64,000 nt of DNA, from contig NZ_JBHTJT010000002.1 in NCBI RefSeq assembly GCF_042676185.1, forward strand, positions 124,001 through 188,000. Reading direction: 5' to 3'. Numbering within the stretch: position 1 is the stretch's first letter; the number at the start of each line of letters is the position of its first letter. The translations under genes were made by a program, and so were the position numbers. The stretch is from Tropicimonas aquimaris (GTDB lineage Bacteria; Pseudomonadota; Alphaproteobacteria; Rhodobacterales; Rhodobacteraceae). The notes beneath the pieces were generated by a model. That model had not been told where the DNA came from. It saw only the letters and a list, made by a program, of their open reading frames with translations, and ran no database searches. Positions 16,921-25,447 of this stretch are shown here, one piece after another.

Positions 16921-17729
16921 TTCCGCAACTCCCGGCTGCGATCCGCGGCGGCGCCGACGGTGCGGCACATCAGGACAGGCAGACCGTCTTCCTCGCTCAT
17001 CAGGACCTCGAGCCCTGCCTGCGTGGTGCCGTTGGGCGAGGTAACGTTGATCCGGAGCTGCTCGGCGGTCTCTTCCGAGGCATCGAGCAGCGCGCCCGCG
17101 CCGGAAACCGTCGCCCGCGCCAGCTTGAGCGCCAGGTCTGCCGGCAAGCCCTGAGCCTCGCCCGCCACCGCAAGCGCCTCGACCATGTGGAAGACATAGG
17201 CCGGGCCGGAGCCGGACAGGCCGGTCACCGCATCCATCTGGCCCTCGTTCTCCAGCCGGACAACCTCTCCCACCGCGCCGAGCAACAGGCTCGCCAGGTC
17301 CATCTGCGCGTCGGAGGCGTGGTCATTGCCGATGATCGCGGTGATTCCCCGCCCCACAGCAGCCGGCGTGTTGGGCATTGCACGGATCACTGTCGCGTCC
17401 GAACCGAGCGCCTCCTCGAATCGCGCGATGGGCGTTCCAGCGGCGATGCTCAGGAACAGTGTCTCTCCACCGGCCAGCTCTCGCAGCTCCGGCAGGACCG
17501 CGTCCATCATTTGCGGCTTCACCGCGATCAGGACGACCGCCGGCTTCTCCGGCAGACCGGCGTTCAGCCGGACGCCCTGTGCCTGCAGCCAGTCGGAGGG
17601 CTTCGGGTCCAGCACGCTCACGGCGTTTTTCGGCAGGCCATCGGCCAGCCAGCCCTGCAACATGGCCGAGCCCATCTTGCCGCAGCCGATCAGCACCAGC
17701 CCGCGACGATGCACTGTTTCGATGTCCAT
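16917..17729 (-). CDS. proC: Pyrroline-5-carboxylate reductase
   Basis: A 270-residue ProC for the last step of proline synthesis (pyrroline-5-carboxylate to proline with NADPH). The N-terminus has LVLIGCGKMGSAMLQGWL (Rossmann motif). VLIAVKPQMMDAVL and IRAMPNTPAAVGRG follow, and the C-terminal dimer domain has VTGLSGSGPAYVFHMVEAL and NVTSPNGTTQAGL. Complete for the family. It is followed by csaA with a 4-base overlap. AGGGAGACAT precedes the ATG. Confidence 0.95.
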   Translation of the reverse strand: MDIETVHRRGLVLIGCGKMGSAMLQGWLADGLPKNAVSVLDPKPSDWLQAQGVRLNAGLPEKPAVVLIAVKPQMMDAVLPELRELAGGETLFLSIAAGTPIARFEEALGSDATVIRAMPNTPAAVGRGITAIIGNDHASDAQMDLASLLLGAVGEVVRLENEGQMDAVTGLSGSGPAYVFHMVEALAVAGEAQGLPADLALKLARATVSGAGALLDASEETAEQLRINVTSPNGTTQAGLEVLMSEEDGLPVLMCRTVGAAADRSRELRK

Positions 17730-17838
17730 GATGTCTCCCTGTCGCCTTTTCGGCGGAGATTAGGCTGGCCGAACGGCCGCCGCAACGCCGCATCTCCCGG
17801 CGGCCGGACAGGGAACCGGTCCGCCGGGGCGGGTTGGG

Positions 17839-18339
17839 TCAGGCGCGGCCGAAGGCCTCGGCGATCGCGATCTGCATCGCCTGCTCGGGATCCTGGTCGC
17901 CCCAGATTACCAGCTGGAACGCGGGGTAGTAGCGCTCGGCGGCCATCACGGCGGTGCCGATCAGACGGTCGATCTGGTCGGGGTTGGCCACCTGCCCTCC
18001 CGCCAGCACGAGACCGTAGCGATAGGTCATGAGCTGCTGCTCGCGCCAGTAAGTGAATGCGCCCGCCCAGCATTGGTCGTTGACCCGGTTCAGCGCCTCG
18101 TAGAGCTTCGGAAGCTTATCCTCGGGAGGCTCCATCTCGAAGGTGCAGATCAGCCGAAGCGTCTCGTCGAAGGCGGACCACGCGAGGGTGATCGAGTAGG
18201 TGCGCCACTGGCCCTCGACCGCCATGGCGATCTGGTCATCCGCGACGCGGTCGAAATCCCACTCGTTGCTTTCGGCGAGGGATTCGACAATGTCGATCGG
18301 GTGAAGGTCTTCAGTCAGGAACTCTTCTGAGAGGGACAT
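17839..18339 (-). CDS. YbjN domain-containing protein
   Basis: A 166-residue protein starting MSLSEEFLTEDLHPIDIVESLAESNEWDFDRVADDQIAM. The pattern fits the YbjN family, whose fold resembles type III secretion chaperones: WRTYSITLAWSAFDETLRLICTFEM, LYEALNRVNDQCWAGAFTYW, then AERYYPAFQLVIWG. The exact role is unknown; such proteins are common in Alphaproteobacteria, usually near proC as here. The ATG at 18339 is preferred over an upstream in-frame start with a random-looking leader. Confidence 0.82.
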   Translation of the reverse strand: MSLSEEFLTEDLHPIDIVESLAESNEWDFDRVADDQIAMAVEGQWRTYSITLAWSAFDETLRLICTFEMEPPEDKLPKLYEALNRVNDQCWAGAFTYWREQQLMTYRYGLVLAGGQVANPDQIDRLIGTAVMAAERYYPAFQLVIWGDQDPEQAMQIAIAEAFGRA

Positions 18340-18661
18340 GCCGGGCCTCGTTTGTTGTCGCCCCAGCCTTCTTGGCAGCAACTAGGGCTTGGTGCCTGCT
18401 CTAGGTCCGGCGGGGCTACCCGCCGCCCTTACAAGATATGGTGCGTGCAAAGAGACCGCCGTGTAAAGAGGAATTTTTGTGACAGCAAGAGCGGCTCACG
18501 CAAGATGTTGCGCTCGTGCGGAACTATTGGGAGGTGGGCGCATACACCGGCGAATGGGATTGCGCGCCGCCCCAACGGAAAGCGCCCCCTCGGGGGCGCA
18601 GCACGAATCTCCTGCCGTCCAGGGCTGCCCGCTCACCGGCGGGCGCCTGTCGGTCCGGTCA
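18340..18661. other. Gap between ybjN-like gene and ubiK, with hairpins
   Basis: No gene is supported. Two GC-rich hairpins are visible: six-base arms at 18409–18414 and 18419–18424, and eight-base perfect arms at 18582–18589 and 18592–18599. The second is followed by TTT on the minus strand and may weakly terminate ubiK. The ybjN-like promoter should lie at the left end. Confidence 0.5.
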
Positions 18662-18910
18662 CTATTTTTTGACGGCAGCTTCCAGCGCTTCGATGCGCGC
18701 CTTCAGCGCCTCGTTCTCCTCGCGTGCCTTCTGCGCCATGGCGCGGGCGGCGTCGAATTCCTCGCGCGTGACGAAGTCTCGATCGGCCATCCAGCGGTCG
18801 ATCATGGATTTGAAAGCGGTCTCGGCCTCTTCCCGCGCGCCCTGGGCCACACCCATCGCGTTGGTCATCAGCTGGGACATGTCGTCGAAAAACCTGTTGC
18901 GGCTTTGCAT
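18662..18910 (-). CDS. ubiK: UbiK/BMFP-family accessory factor
   Basis: An 82-residue protein, MQSRNRFFDDMSQLMTNAMGVAQGAREEAETAFKSMIDRWMADRDFVTREEFDAARAMAQKAREENEALKARIEALE. The amphipathic N-terminus and C-terminal trimeric coiled coil match the UbiK (BMFP) family, an accessory factor for ubiquinone biosynthesis hydroxylases. It is divergent from lgt, an arrangement common in Rhodobacterales. Confidence 0.85.
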   Translation of the reverse strand: MQSRNRFFDDMSQLMTNAMGVAQGAREEAETAFKSMIDRWMADRDFVTREEFDAARAMAQKAREENEALKARIEALEAAVKK

Positions 18911-19007
18911 GGGGCACCCGTCCGTTACATCCGTTCCCTATATGGCCCGCATGGCCTCCGGCCTCAAGGTTGACTTCGCCTCGAAACGACGGGCAAGAGC
19001 GGTGACG

Positions 19008-19934
19008 ATGCACGCAGTGATCCCTTTCCCCGAACCGAGCCCCGAGCTGTTCTCCATCACCCTCTTCGGCATGGAGTTCGCGCTGCGCTGGTATGCGCTG
19101 GCCTATATTGCGGGGCTGCTGCTGGGCTGGCGGCTGATCGTGGCGATGGTCCGCCGGCCCGCGCTATGGCCGGACAACACGCCGCCGATGAAGCCAGCGC
19201 AGGTCGAAGACCTGCTGACCTGGGTCATCCTCGGTGTTGTTCTCGGCGGCCGCCTCGGATTCGTTCTGTTCTACCGGCCCGGTTACTACCTCGCCCACCC
19301 GGCCGAGATCTTCGCCGTCTGGCAGGGGGGCATGTCCTTTCATGGTGGCCTTCTGGGGGTGGTGATTGCGGTCTGGCTCTTCACCGGGCGCCACGCGATC
19401 CCCCGGCTCAGCGCCGCCGACGCGCTCGCCCTTGCCGCCCCACCGGGGCTCTTCTTCGGGCGGGTGGCGAATTTCATCAACGGCGAGCTCTGGGGCCGCC
19501 CGAGCGACGTGCCCTGGGCCATGAAGTTCCCCACCATGTGCAGCGCTCCCGAGTTTCAGGGCTGCCCGGTCCCCGGCGAATGGTTCTACTACGGCACCGA
19601 GCTCGCGCGGCACCCCAGCCAACTCTACGAAGCGGCGCTGGAGGGGCTGGTGCTGGGCCTCTTGCTGCTCTGGATGGCGATGCGCCGCAGCACGCTCAAG
19701 CGTCCCGGCCTGATCGCCGGCACCTTCTTCGCCGGTTACGGCATCGCCCGGTTCATCGTGGAATACTTCCGCGAAGCCGACGCGCAATTCGTCACGCCGG
19801 ACAATCCGATCGGCTTCGTGATCGGCCAGGGCGCTGTTGGGGTGACCATTGGACAGCTCCTGTCGCTGCCAATGGTTCTGCTCGGCCTTGCGCTGGTGGC
19901 CCACGCCCGGAGACAGCGCCCCGCTCCGGCATGA
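19008..19934 (+). CDS. lgt: Prolipoprotein diacylglyceryl transferase
   Basis: A 308-residue inner-membrane enzyme that moves diacylglyceryl from phosphatidylglycerol to the lipobox cysteine of prolipoproteins. The Lgt signature is FFGRVANFINGELWGRP. WQGGMSFHGGLLG, HPSQLYEAALEG and YGIARFIVEYFREAD also fit, with about seven membrane segments. Start: the frame is open far upstream, but MHAVIPFPEPSPELFSI is the family N-terminus, so ATG 19008 is chosen (GTG 19002 is possible). The stop overlaps the next start (ATGA). Confidence 0.96.
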   Translation: MHAVIPFPEPSPELFSITLFGMEFALRWYALAYIAGLLLGWRLIVAMVRRPALWPDNTPPMKPAQVEDLLTWVILGVVLGGRLGFVLFYRPGYYLAHPAEIFAVWQGGMSFHGGLLGVVIAVWLFTGRHAIPRLSAADALALAAPPGLFFGRVANFINGELWGRPSDVPWAMKFPTMCSAPEFQGCPVPGEWFYYGTELARHPSQLYEAALEGLVLGLLLLWMAMRRSTLKRPGLIAGTFFAGYGIARFIVEYFREADAQFVTPDNPIGFVIGQGAVGVTIGQLLSLPMVLLGLALVAHARRQRPAPA

Positions 19935-21004
19935 CCGAGCTGGAGCGGATCCTGATTCGGCGCATCGCCGAGACCGGCCCGATCAGCCTTGCCGACTTCA
20001 TGGCGGAATGCCTGCTGCATCCGACCGCGGGCTACTACACGAACGCGCGCGTCTTTGGCGCGGCGGGGGATTTCATAACCGCGCCGGAAATCAGCCAGAT
20101 GTTCGGCGAACTGCTTGGCCTCGCATTGGCCGGCGCATGGCTTGAACAGGGCCGGCCCGAAGGCGCGTTGCTGGCCGAGATCGGCCCCGGACGCGGCACG
20201 TTGATGGCCGACGCGCTGCGCGCCACCAGATCGGTGCCGGGCTTTGCAGAGCGCACGCGCGTTCACCTGATCGAAGCGAGCCCCCGCCTGCAGCGCGAGC
20301 AACGGCACGCGTTGGCGGAACACCAGGTGCGCTGGCATTGCGACATAGACAGCCTTCCCAAGGGACCGCTTCTCCTAATCGCGAACGAGTTCCTCGATGC
20401 CTTGCCGATCCGGCAATTCCAGCGAAGCGGACACGGTTGGCGGGAGCGCATGCTGGGCCTCGTCGATGGGGCGCTCGCCTTCGGCCTGTCCGATCCGCTC
20501 CCCGGCGACGCCCTGGCCCATCGGCTTGCGGATACTGACGAGGGCGACGTGGTCGAGATCTGCCCCGCCCTGTCCGGGATCGTCGGCGCAATCGCGGAGC
20601 GGATCGTGGCCCACGGCGGCGCAGCGATCTTCATCGACTACGGGGATTGGCGCTCCCGGGGGGACACCTTTCAGGCGCTGAAAGACCACCGTCCGGTCGA
20701 CCCGCTGGAGGCCCCCGGCACGGCCGACCTGACCGCCCACGTTGATTTCGAAGCCGTCGCGCGCGCTGCGACAGCCGCGGGCGCGGCGGTGACGCCGATG
20801 GTGCCCCAGGGCGTCTTTCTCGAGCGCCTTGGAATCACCGCGCGGGCGCAGGCACTGGCCCGCCATATCGGCGATCCTGCACAAATGGCGAGCCATGTCG
20901 CCGCGCATCGGCGCTTGACGCATCCGCAGGAAATGGGTTCGCTCTTCAAGACAATCGCCATTCATAGCCCGGACACGGCACCACCTCCCGGATTTGCCCC
21001 ATGA
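19931..21004 (+). CDS. MidA/NDUFAF7-family SAM-dependent methyltransferase
   Basis: A 357-residue class I methyltransferase of the MidA (NDUFAF7) family. The N-terminus has GPISLADFMAECLLHPTAGYYT and GAAGDFITAPEISQMFGELLGLALA. The SAM motif is LLAEIGPGRGTLMADALRA, followed by LIANEFLDALPIRQF. The mitochondrial relative dimethylates an arginine of complex I subunit NDUFS2; a matching role in bacterial complex I is likely but not shown. The gene overlaps lgt and pgeF by four bases at each end, a tightly coupled three-gene operon. Confidence 0.88.
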   Translation: MTELERILIRRIAETGPISLADFMAECLLHPTAGYYTNARVFGAAGDFITAPEISQMFGELLGLALAGAWLEQGRPEGALLAEIGPGRGTLMADALRATRSVPGFAERTRVHLIEASPRLQREQRHALAEHQVRWHCDIDSLPKGPLLLIANEFLDALPIRQFQRSGHGWRERMLGLVDGALAFGLSDPLPGDALAHRLADTDEGDVVEICPALSGIVGAIAERIVAHGGAAIFIDYGDWRSRGDTFQALKDHRPVDPLEAPGTADLTAHVDFEAVARAATAAGAAVTPMVPQGVFLERLGITARAQALARHIGDPAQMASHVAAHRRLTHPQEMGSLFKTIAIHSPDTAPPPGFAP

Positions 21005-21753
21005 CGCTGGAAATTCTCACGTCAGACAGCCTGTCGCCCCTCCGCCACGGGTTCTTCACCCGCCGAGGCGGCGCGTCATCGGGCGTGTTTTCCGGGCTCA
21101 ACTGCGGCCAGGGCTCCTCGGACCAGTCAAATATCGTTGCGATCAACCGGCAGCGGGTCGCGCAGGCCATGGGCGTGCCGGTCGAGAGCCTCGTCACCAT
21201 GAACCAGGTCCATTCCGCCGATGTCGTTACCGTGGACGAACCGGTGACCGAGCGCGTGCGGGCCGACGCGCTCGTGACTGACCGGCCGGGGCTGGCGCTC
21301 TCTATCCTGACGGCCGACTGCCAACCCGTGCTCTTCGCGGACCACGAGGCCGGGGTGATCGGCGCGGCCCACGCCGGATGGCGCGGGGCCCTGTCCGGCG
21401 TGCTCGAAGCAACCATCGACGCGATGGAAAAGCTCGGCGCCGAGAGGGGACGTACGGCGGCGGTCATTGGGCCGACGATCAGCCAGCGGGCCTATGAGGT
21501 CGACTGGGATTTCATGGACGAATTCGTCGCCGATGACCCCGCTAACCAGAGATTCTTTGCTGGAAACGGCGAGAAGGCCCAGTTCGATCTGCCGGGGTAT
21601 GGGCTACAAAGGCTCCGGCGCGCCGGGATTGGCCAGGCTGTCTGGACACGGCATTGTACCTATTCGGACCCGGAGCGGTTCTACTCCTACCGTCGCTCGG
21701 TGCACTGTAAGGAGGCGGATTACGGCCGCCTGATCTCGGTCATTCGGCTCTGA
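21001..21753 (+). CDS. pgeF: Peptidoglycan editing factor PgeF (polyphenol oxidase family)
   Basis: A 250-residue YfiH/PgeF protein. GFFTRRGGASSGVFSGLNCG, MNQVHSADVVTVDEP (metal His), LTADCQPVLFAD (Cys) and GAAHAGWRGALSGVLE (His) form the conserved Cys/His site. The family includes a peptidoglycan-editing enzyme that removes wrong amino acids from muropeptide precursors, and laccase-like activities. The ATG at 21001 overlaps the previous stop. Length is normal. Confidence 0.92.
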   Translation: MTLEILTSDSLSPLRHGFFTRRGGASSGVFSGLNCGQGSSDQSNIVAINRQRVAQAMGVPVESLVTMNQVHSADVVTVDEPVTERVRADALVTDRPGLALSILTADCQPVLFADHEAGVIGAAHAGWRGALSGVLEATIDAMEKLGAERGRTAAVIGPTISQRAYEVDWDFMDEFVADDPANQRFFAGNGEKAQFDLPGYGLQRLRRAGIGQAVWTRHCTYSDPERFYSYRRSVHCKEADYGRLISVIRL

Positions 21754-21898
21754 GAACGCATTCGCTGCGCAAGCCCGCGGATTTCCCTGCCTTTGCCGCA
21801 GCAATGCCCCAGTCTCCCGCGAAACTGGTTACGAACGGGAAACGACGAGGCGACGCACAGCGCAGCCGTCGACCGGAGCAGGAAAGAAGGAGAGCCCT

Positions 21899-22048
21899 AT
21901 GCAGACGAACATTCGCTGGATCGCCTCGGCGAAGGCCTCGGCCCGGACGCTGGATATCCAGTTTCCCTGGGAGCGCGGTGCGCGCCGTGCCGCCTGGATT
22001 GCCCATCGGGACGGCGGTGTGGATGTGCGGCAGGCATTGAGCGCCTGA
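21899..22048 (+). CDS. Small conserved-looking protein (49 residues)
   Basis: A short gene, starting MQTNIRWIASAKASARTLDI and carrying QFPWERGARRAAWIAHRDGG before ending DVRQALSA. A strong AAGAAGGAGAG ribosome site stands just before the ATG, and codon use is GC-rich at third positions like the neighbours. No named family is recognised. It is upstream of the Hint-domain gene on the same strand (283 bases away), perhaps sharing a promoter. The compositional and ribosome-site evidence supports real translation. Confidence 0.6.
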   Translation: MQTNIRWIASAKASARTLDIQFPWERGARRAAWIAHRDGGVDVRQALSA

Positions 22049-22331
22049 TATCGCGGCGAGGTCCGCTGTCACAGGCCGGATTCGGGAGCGCCGTGCACAG
22101 CCTCGACCGGATCCAAAATGTGGCAATGTCGTCGCCTCCTTCGAAACATAACTCGGCCGGAAACCGGATTGGCCCAGAGGCTTCATCTATCGGGGCAACC
22201 TCTTTGACACTCCGTTGAACCGGCGAACATTGTCGAACTCGAAACAGGAACTTCTGCATACTGGTGGGGACCGGCAGAAGCGACCGACCGAAAGGATCGA
22301 TTGCTTGGAACGGCACCAACATGGCGTCGCA

Positions 22332-23108
22332 ATGACCGCCACGGATCAGAGCGGCCGGAAGGCCGAAACCACGAACAGGCCCGTTCGTTCGGACTGGCAG
22401 ACTCGCCGCGTTGCGCCGGTCACGCGCCGCTACGAGATCGCGTTTCTCAGCCCCGATGGTCTGATTGATTCCTTCACACGCGTGGCCCCCGCTCTGCCTG
22501 TATTCGAGGAGGCCTTCTCCGCCTTCGGGCGCGGCGCGCTGATTGCGACCGAGTTCGGGGCGATTGCCGTCGAGGACCTCCAGCCGGGCATCCGGATCGA
22601 AACGGCGAGCAACGGGCTCATGCCCCTGCAATGGATCGGGTCGATGACGCTCTACCCGTCCAGCAGCGGAGATCGCGGCAGCGAACCCGCTCGCCTCATC
22701 CGGATCGCAACCGAAGCCTTTGGCCCGGACCGGCCCCTGCCCGACCTCGTGATCGGCGCCCCGGCGCGCCTGCTCTACCGCAACTCGGGCTGTCTCTCCG
22801 CGCTCGGCACATCGCAGGCCTTCGTGCCGGCCGATGCCTTTGTCGACAGCCTCAGCGTGATCGAAGTCACGCCCGTCGCCCCCGTGCGCGTGTTCCACCT
22901 CGGGCTGGCCGGACAGCAGATCGTCAAGGCCAACGGCCTGGAGTTGGAGAGCTTCCATCCCGGCCCACAATTCCAGACCAGGATGGACCGCAACACGCTG
23001 GCACTCTATCTCAGCCTGTTCCCGCACACCGTAGGGCCGGAGGGATTCGGCTCGCTGGGAGTGCCGCGCCTGAGCCGCGAAGAATTCGAAGCCCTGCACG
23101 ACGGGTGA
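22332..23108 (+). CDS. Hint-domain (hedgehog/intein type) protein
   Basis: A 258-residue protein of the Hint_2 type frequent in Rhodobacterales. GRGALIATEFGAIAVEDLQPGIRIETASNGLMPLQWIGS is the start of the Hint fold, where a Cys or Ser usually stands at the splice junction. Later segments PDRPLPDLVIGAPARLLY, VPADAFVD and VRVFHLGLAGQQIVKANGLELESFHPG complete it. The first residue of the fold here is Ala/Leu (GALIAT) and no N-terminal Cys is seen, so autoproteolysis may be lost. ATG 22332 is chosen; TTG 22302 is an alternative. Function is unknown. Confidence 0.72.
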   Translation: MTATDQSGRKAETTNRPVRSDWQTRRVAPVTRRYEIAFLSPDGLIDSFTRVAPALPVFEEAFSAFGRGALIATEFGAIAVEDLQPGIRIETASNGLMPLQWIGSMTLYPSSSGDRGSEPARLIRIATEAFGPDRPLPDLVIGAPARLLYRNSGCLSALGTSQAFVPADAFVDSLSVIEVTPVAPVRVFHLGLAGQQIVKANGLELESFHPGPQFQTRMDRNTLALYLSLFPHTVGPEGFGSLGVPRLSREEFEALHDG

Positions 23109-23115
23109 CGATCCG

Positions 23116-23847
23116 TCAGCCTCGGCCAATATAGGGCATCTTTGTCGCCATCAGCGTCATGAACTGAACATTCGCATGGAGCGGCAACGACGCCATCTGG
23201 AGCACTGCGTCGGCAACATGCTCAACCTCGAAGGTCTCGGGCGGCGCCTCGCCCAGCCGCCGCGCCCGCTCGGTCACTTCCTGCATGATGTCGGTGAGCG
23301 CGTTGCCGATGTCGATCTGCCCGCAGGCAATATCGAACGGCCGGCCATCGAGCGAGATCTGCCGGGTCAGCCCGGTGATCGCATGTTTCGTGGCCGTATA
23401 GGGCGCAGCCCCCTCGCGCGGCACATGGGCCGAAATCGACCCGTTGTTGATGATCCGCCCGCCCTGCGGATCCTGCCGGCGCATCTGGCCAAAGGCCGCG
23501 CGGGCAGCGACGAACATGCCGGTCAGGTTAACCTCGACGGCGCGTCGCCAATCCTCGATCGGGACCTCGTCGATCGGCGCCTGGGGCGTGAAGAGCCCCG
23601 CGTTGTTGAACAGCGCGTCGATCCGACCGGTGGAGGCGGCGAGCCTTTCGAAGGCTTGCGCCACCTGCTCCGGCTCGGTGATGTCGCCACACAGGACGTG
23701 GGCGTTTGCGTGCTCTTCGGCGACGGCCTCCAACGCCTCCTTGCGACGGGCGAAGAGCCCGACCTGCCAGCCCGCTTCGAGAAACCGGCGCGCAGTCGCC
23801 GCGCCGATGCCGCTCGACGCGCCCGTGATCATGATGGTGCGGCTCAT
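23116..23847 (-). CDS. Short-chain dehydrogenase/reductase
   Basis: A 243-residue classical SDR enzyme. The cofactor motif TGASSGIGAATARRFLEAGW is near residues 8–27, and FNNAGLF, NNGSISAHVPREGAAPYTATKHAI (catalytic Ser, Tyr-x3-Lys) follow. The acidic or basic residue after strand 2 is Arg-rich (FARRKEAL), which suggests NADPH use. The C-terminus PETFEVEHVADAVLQMASLP is typical. Its ATG overlaps the stop of the upstream helicase gene (ATGA). The substrate cannot be told from sequence. Confidence 0.88.
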   Translation of the reverse strand: MSRTIMITGASSGIGAATARRFLEAGWQVGLFARRKEALEAVAEEHANAHVLCGDITEPEQVAQAFERLAASTGRIDALFNNAGLFTPQAPIDEVPIEDWRRAVEVNLTGMFVAARAAFGQMRRQDPQGGRIINNGSISAHVPREGAAPYTATKHAITGLTRQISLDGRPFDIACGQIDIGNALTDIMQEVTERARRLGEAPPETFEVEHVADAVLQMASLPLHANVQFMTLMATKMPYIGRG

Positions 23848-25373
23848 GTCGCCTCCTCCTGCTTCAATGCCAGTGGCCTGGCCGCCACCGTCAGATCGCT
23901 CGTCCCGAGCGTCTCCTTCGGGCGGCCCAGTCGGTATCGCGTCACCCAGATCAGCGTTTCCTCTGCGCGCGTGATCGCCACGTAGGCAAGGCGCTTCCAG
24001 AGTGGCTGCCCCGCCTCGACCCGACCCGCCCGCGCCGCGCTATAGAGATCTGGCGCGAAAACCTGCACTGCGGGCCATTGCGAGCCCTGCGCCTTGTGGA
24101 TTGTCACAGCCGCCCCATGGAGAAACGCCGCCCCCATGTTCGCGGCGAAGGGAATGAAAGGCTCCTCCTCGTCCGGCTTCTCGATCTTGATGATGGAGGC
24201 CGCGGACAGGCGTGGATCCTCGGCCCCGAGCACATGCAGCAACGAGAATCCGGGCTTGCGGCCCGGCCCGAGGTAGACGACCTGCGCACCCTTGATCAGC
24301 CCGCGCGCCTCGAGATCGAGGCGGCGCTTGCGGTGCTTGAGCGGCAGCTCGATTCCGTCGCAGATCAGCGGCTCGCCCGGCAGCAGGCTGTTCTCCGGCG
24401 CGCCGTGGGCGGAGCGGAAAGCCTGGATCAGGCGCACCCGGGTCGCGTTGCGCCAGACGAGGACCGGCGAGCGCGCCATAAGATCAGAGTCCACGCGCTG
24501 GCCGATCTGAACCCTGTCATCGTCCCGCGCGGCATCCTCGACCATGCGTTCGAACTGTTCGAAATCGAGATCCGGGTCGGCCAGCGCATGGGCGAGATCG
24601 AGAATCGGGTTGTCGCCTGCCTGCCGGTGGACCCGGTGCAGCACGAGCTTGCGCTCCTCGGGGAGCGTCTCGAAGGCCATCGCGCCGGAGGAATTGACTG
24701 GCGCGAGCTGGGCCGGGTCGCCGAACAGGACCAGCGTCGGGAAAATCTCGCGCAGATCGTCGAGCTGGCGGGCGTCCAGCATGGAGCTTTCATCGATGAA
24801 GCCGATGTCGAGCGGCTCCTCGCGCCGCTTCCAGCCTGTGATGAAATCCGAACCGCGCAACCCTGCTGCGGCCATCGCGCCGGGGATCGACTTGTTGGCC
24901 TGGTAAAAGGCGAACGCCCGGTCGAGCGCGGCATCGGTCAGCCCCTCGACCTCCGGCCTTTCGCCTTGCCCGGCCAGCCATTCGGCGATGCGCTCGTACT
25001 CCGGGTCGTAAACCGGCGTGTAGAGGATGCGGTGAATCGTGGTCGCCGGCACGCCGCGGCTGCGCAGCACGCTCGCGGCCTTGTTGGTCGGGGCCAGGAT
25101 CGCGAGCGTGCGCCGGTCCTTGCGCCGCCGTCCTTCCCAATCGCCGGAGACGATATCCACGCCGGCCGTCTCGAGTTCCTGGGCGAGACGCGCTAGCAGG
25201 AGGGTCTTGCCCGACCCGGCCTTCCCGACGATCGCAAGCGCGCCCGTCTCTCTCTCGGTTCGCGGGCTCAGGCTCTCGTTCACGAGGTCCACGCCCGCCG
25301 CGGCCAACAACTCGGCCACGCGGTCCCAGGCTTCGGCCTGGTCGTCGGAAAGTGTGAGATCGGGCACGGACAT
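23844..25373 (-). CDS. RecD-like / UvrD-superfamily ATP-dependent helicase
   Basis: A 509-residue SF1 helicase. Motif I is AIVGKAGSGKTLLLARLAQEL (Walker A); LAPTNKAASVLR, FIDESSMLDARQLDDL (motif II), LFGDPAQLAPVNSSG (motif III), VTIHKAQGSQW and YVAITRAEETLIWV (motifs V and VI) follow. It resembles the AAA_30/UvrD_C_2 proteins common in Rhodobacterales, a short RecD2-like form without the N-terminal domain. A DNA repair or recombination role is inferred. It overlaps the downstream SDR gene by four bases. Confidence 0.87.
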   Translation of the reverse strand: MSVPDLTLSDDQAEAWDRVAELLAAAGVDLVNESLSPRTERETGALAIVGKAGSGKTLLLARLAQELETAGVDIVSGDWEGRRRKDRRTLAILAPTNKAASVLRSRGVPATTIHRILYTPVYDPEYERIAEWLAGQGERPEVEGLTDAALDRAFAFYQANKSIPGAMAAAGLRGSDFITGWKRREEPLDIGFIDESSMLDARQLDDLREIFPTLVLFGDPAQLAPVNSSGAMAFETLPEERKLVLHRVHRQAGDNPILDLAHALADPDLDFEQFERMVEDAARDDDRVQIGQRVDSDLMARSPVLVWRNATRVRLIQAFRSAHGAPENSLLPGEPLICDGIELPLKHRKRRLDLEARGLIKGAQVVYLGPGRKPGFSLLHVLGAEDPRLSAASIIKIEKPDEEEPFIPFAANMGAAFLHGAAVTIHKAQGSQWPAVQVFAPDLYSAARAGRVEAGQPLWKRLAYVAITRAEETLIWVTRYRLGRPKETLGTSDLTVAARPLALKQEEAT

Positions 25374-25447
25374 GGCGCGACCCTACAGGCCGCGCCATGG
25401 AGGTTCCAGATATCGCGAACGCGAGGCCGCCGGTTGCGGCGAGTACG

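Noticed and set aside
18582..18599. A strong intrinsic terminator
   Set aside because: The stem is perfect but only TTT follows on the minus strand and none on the plus strand; recorded only as a possible weak terminator within the gap.
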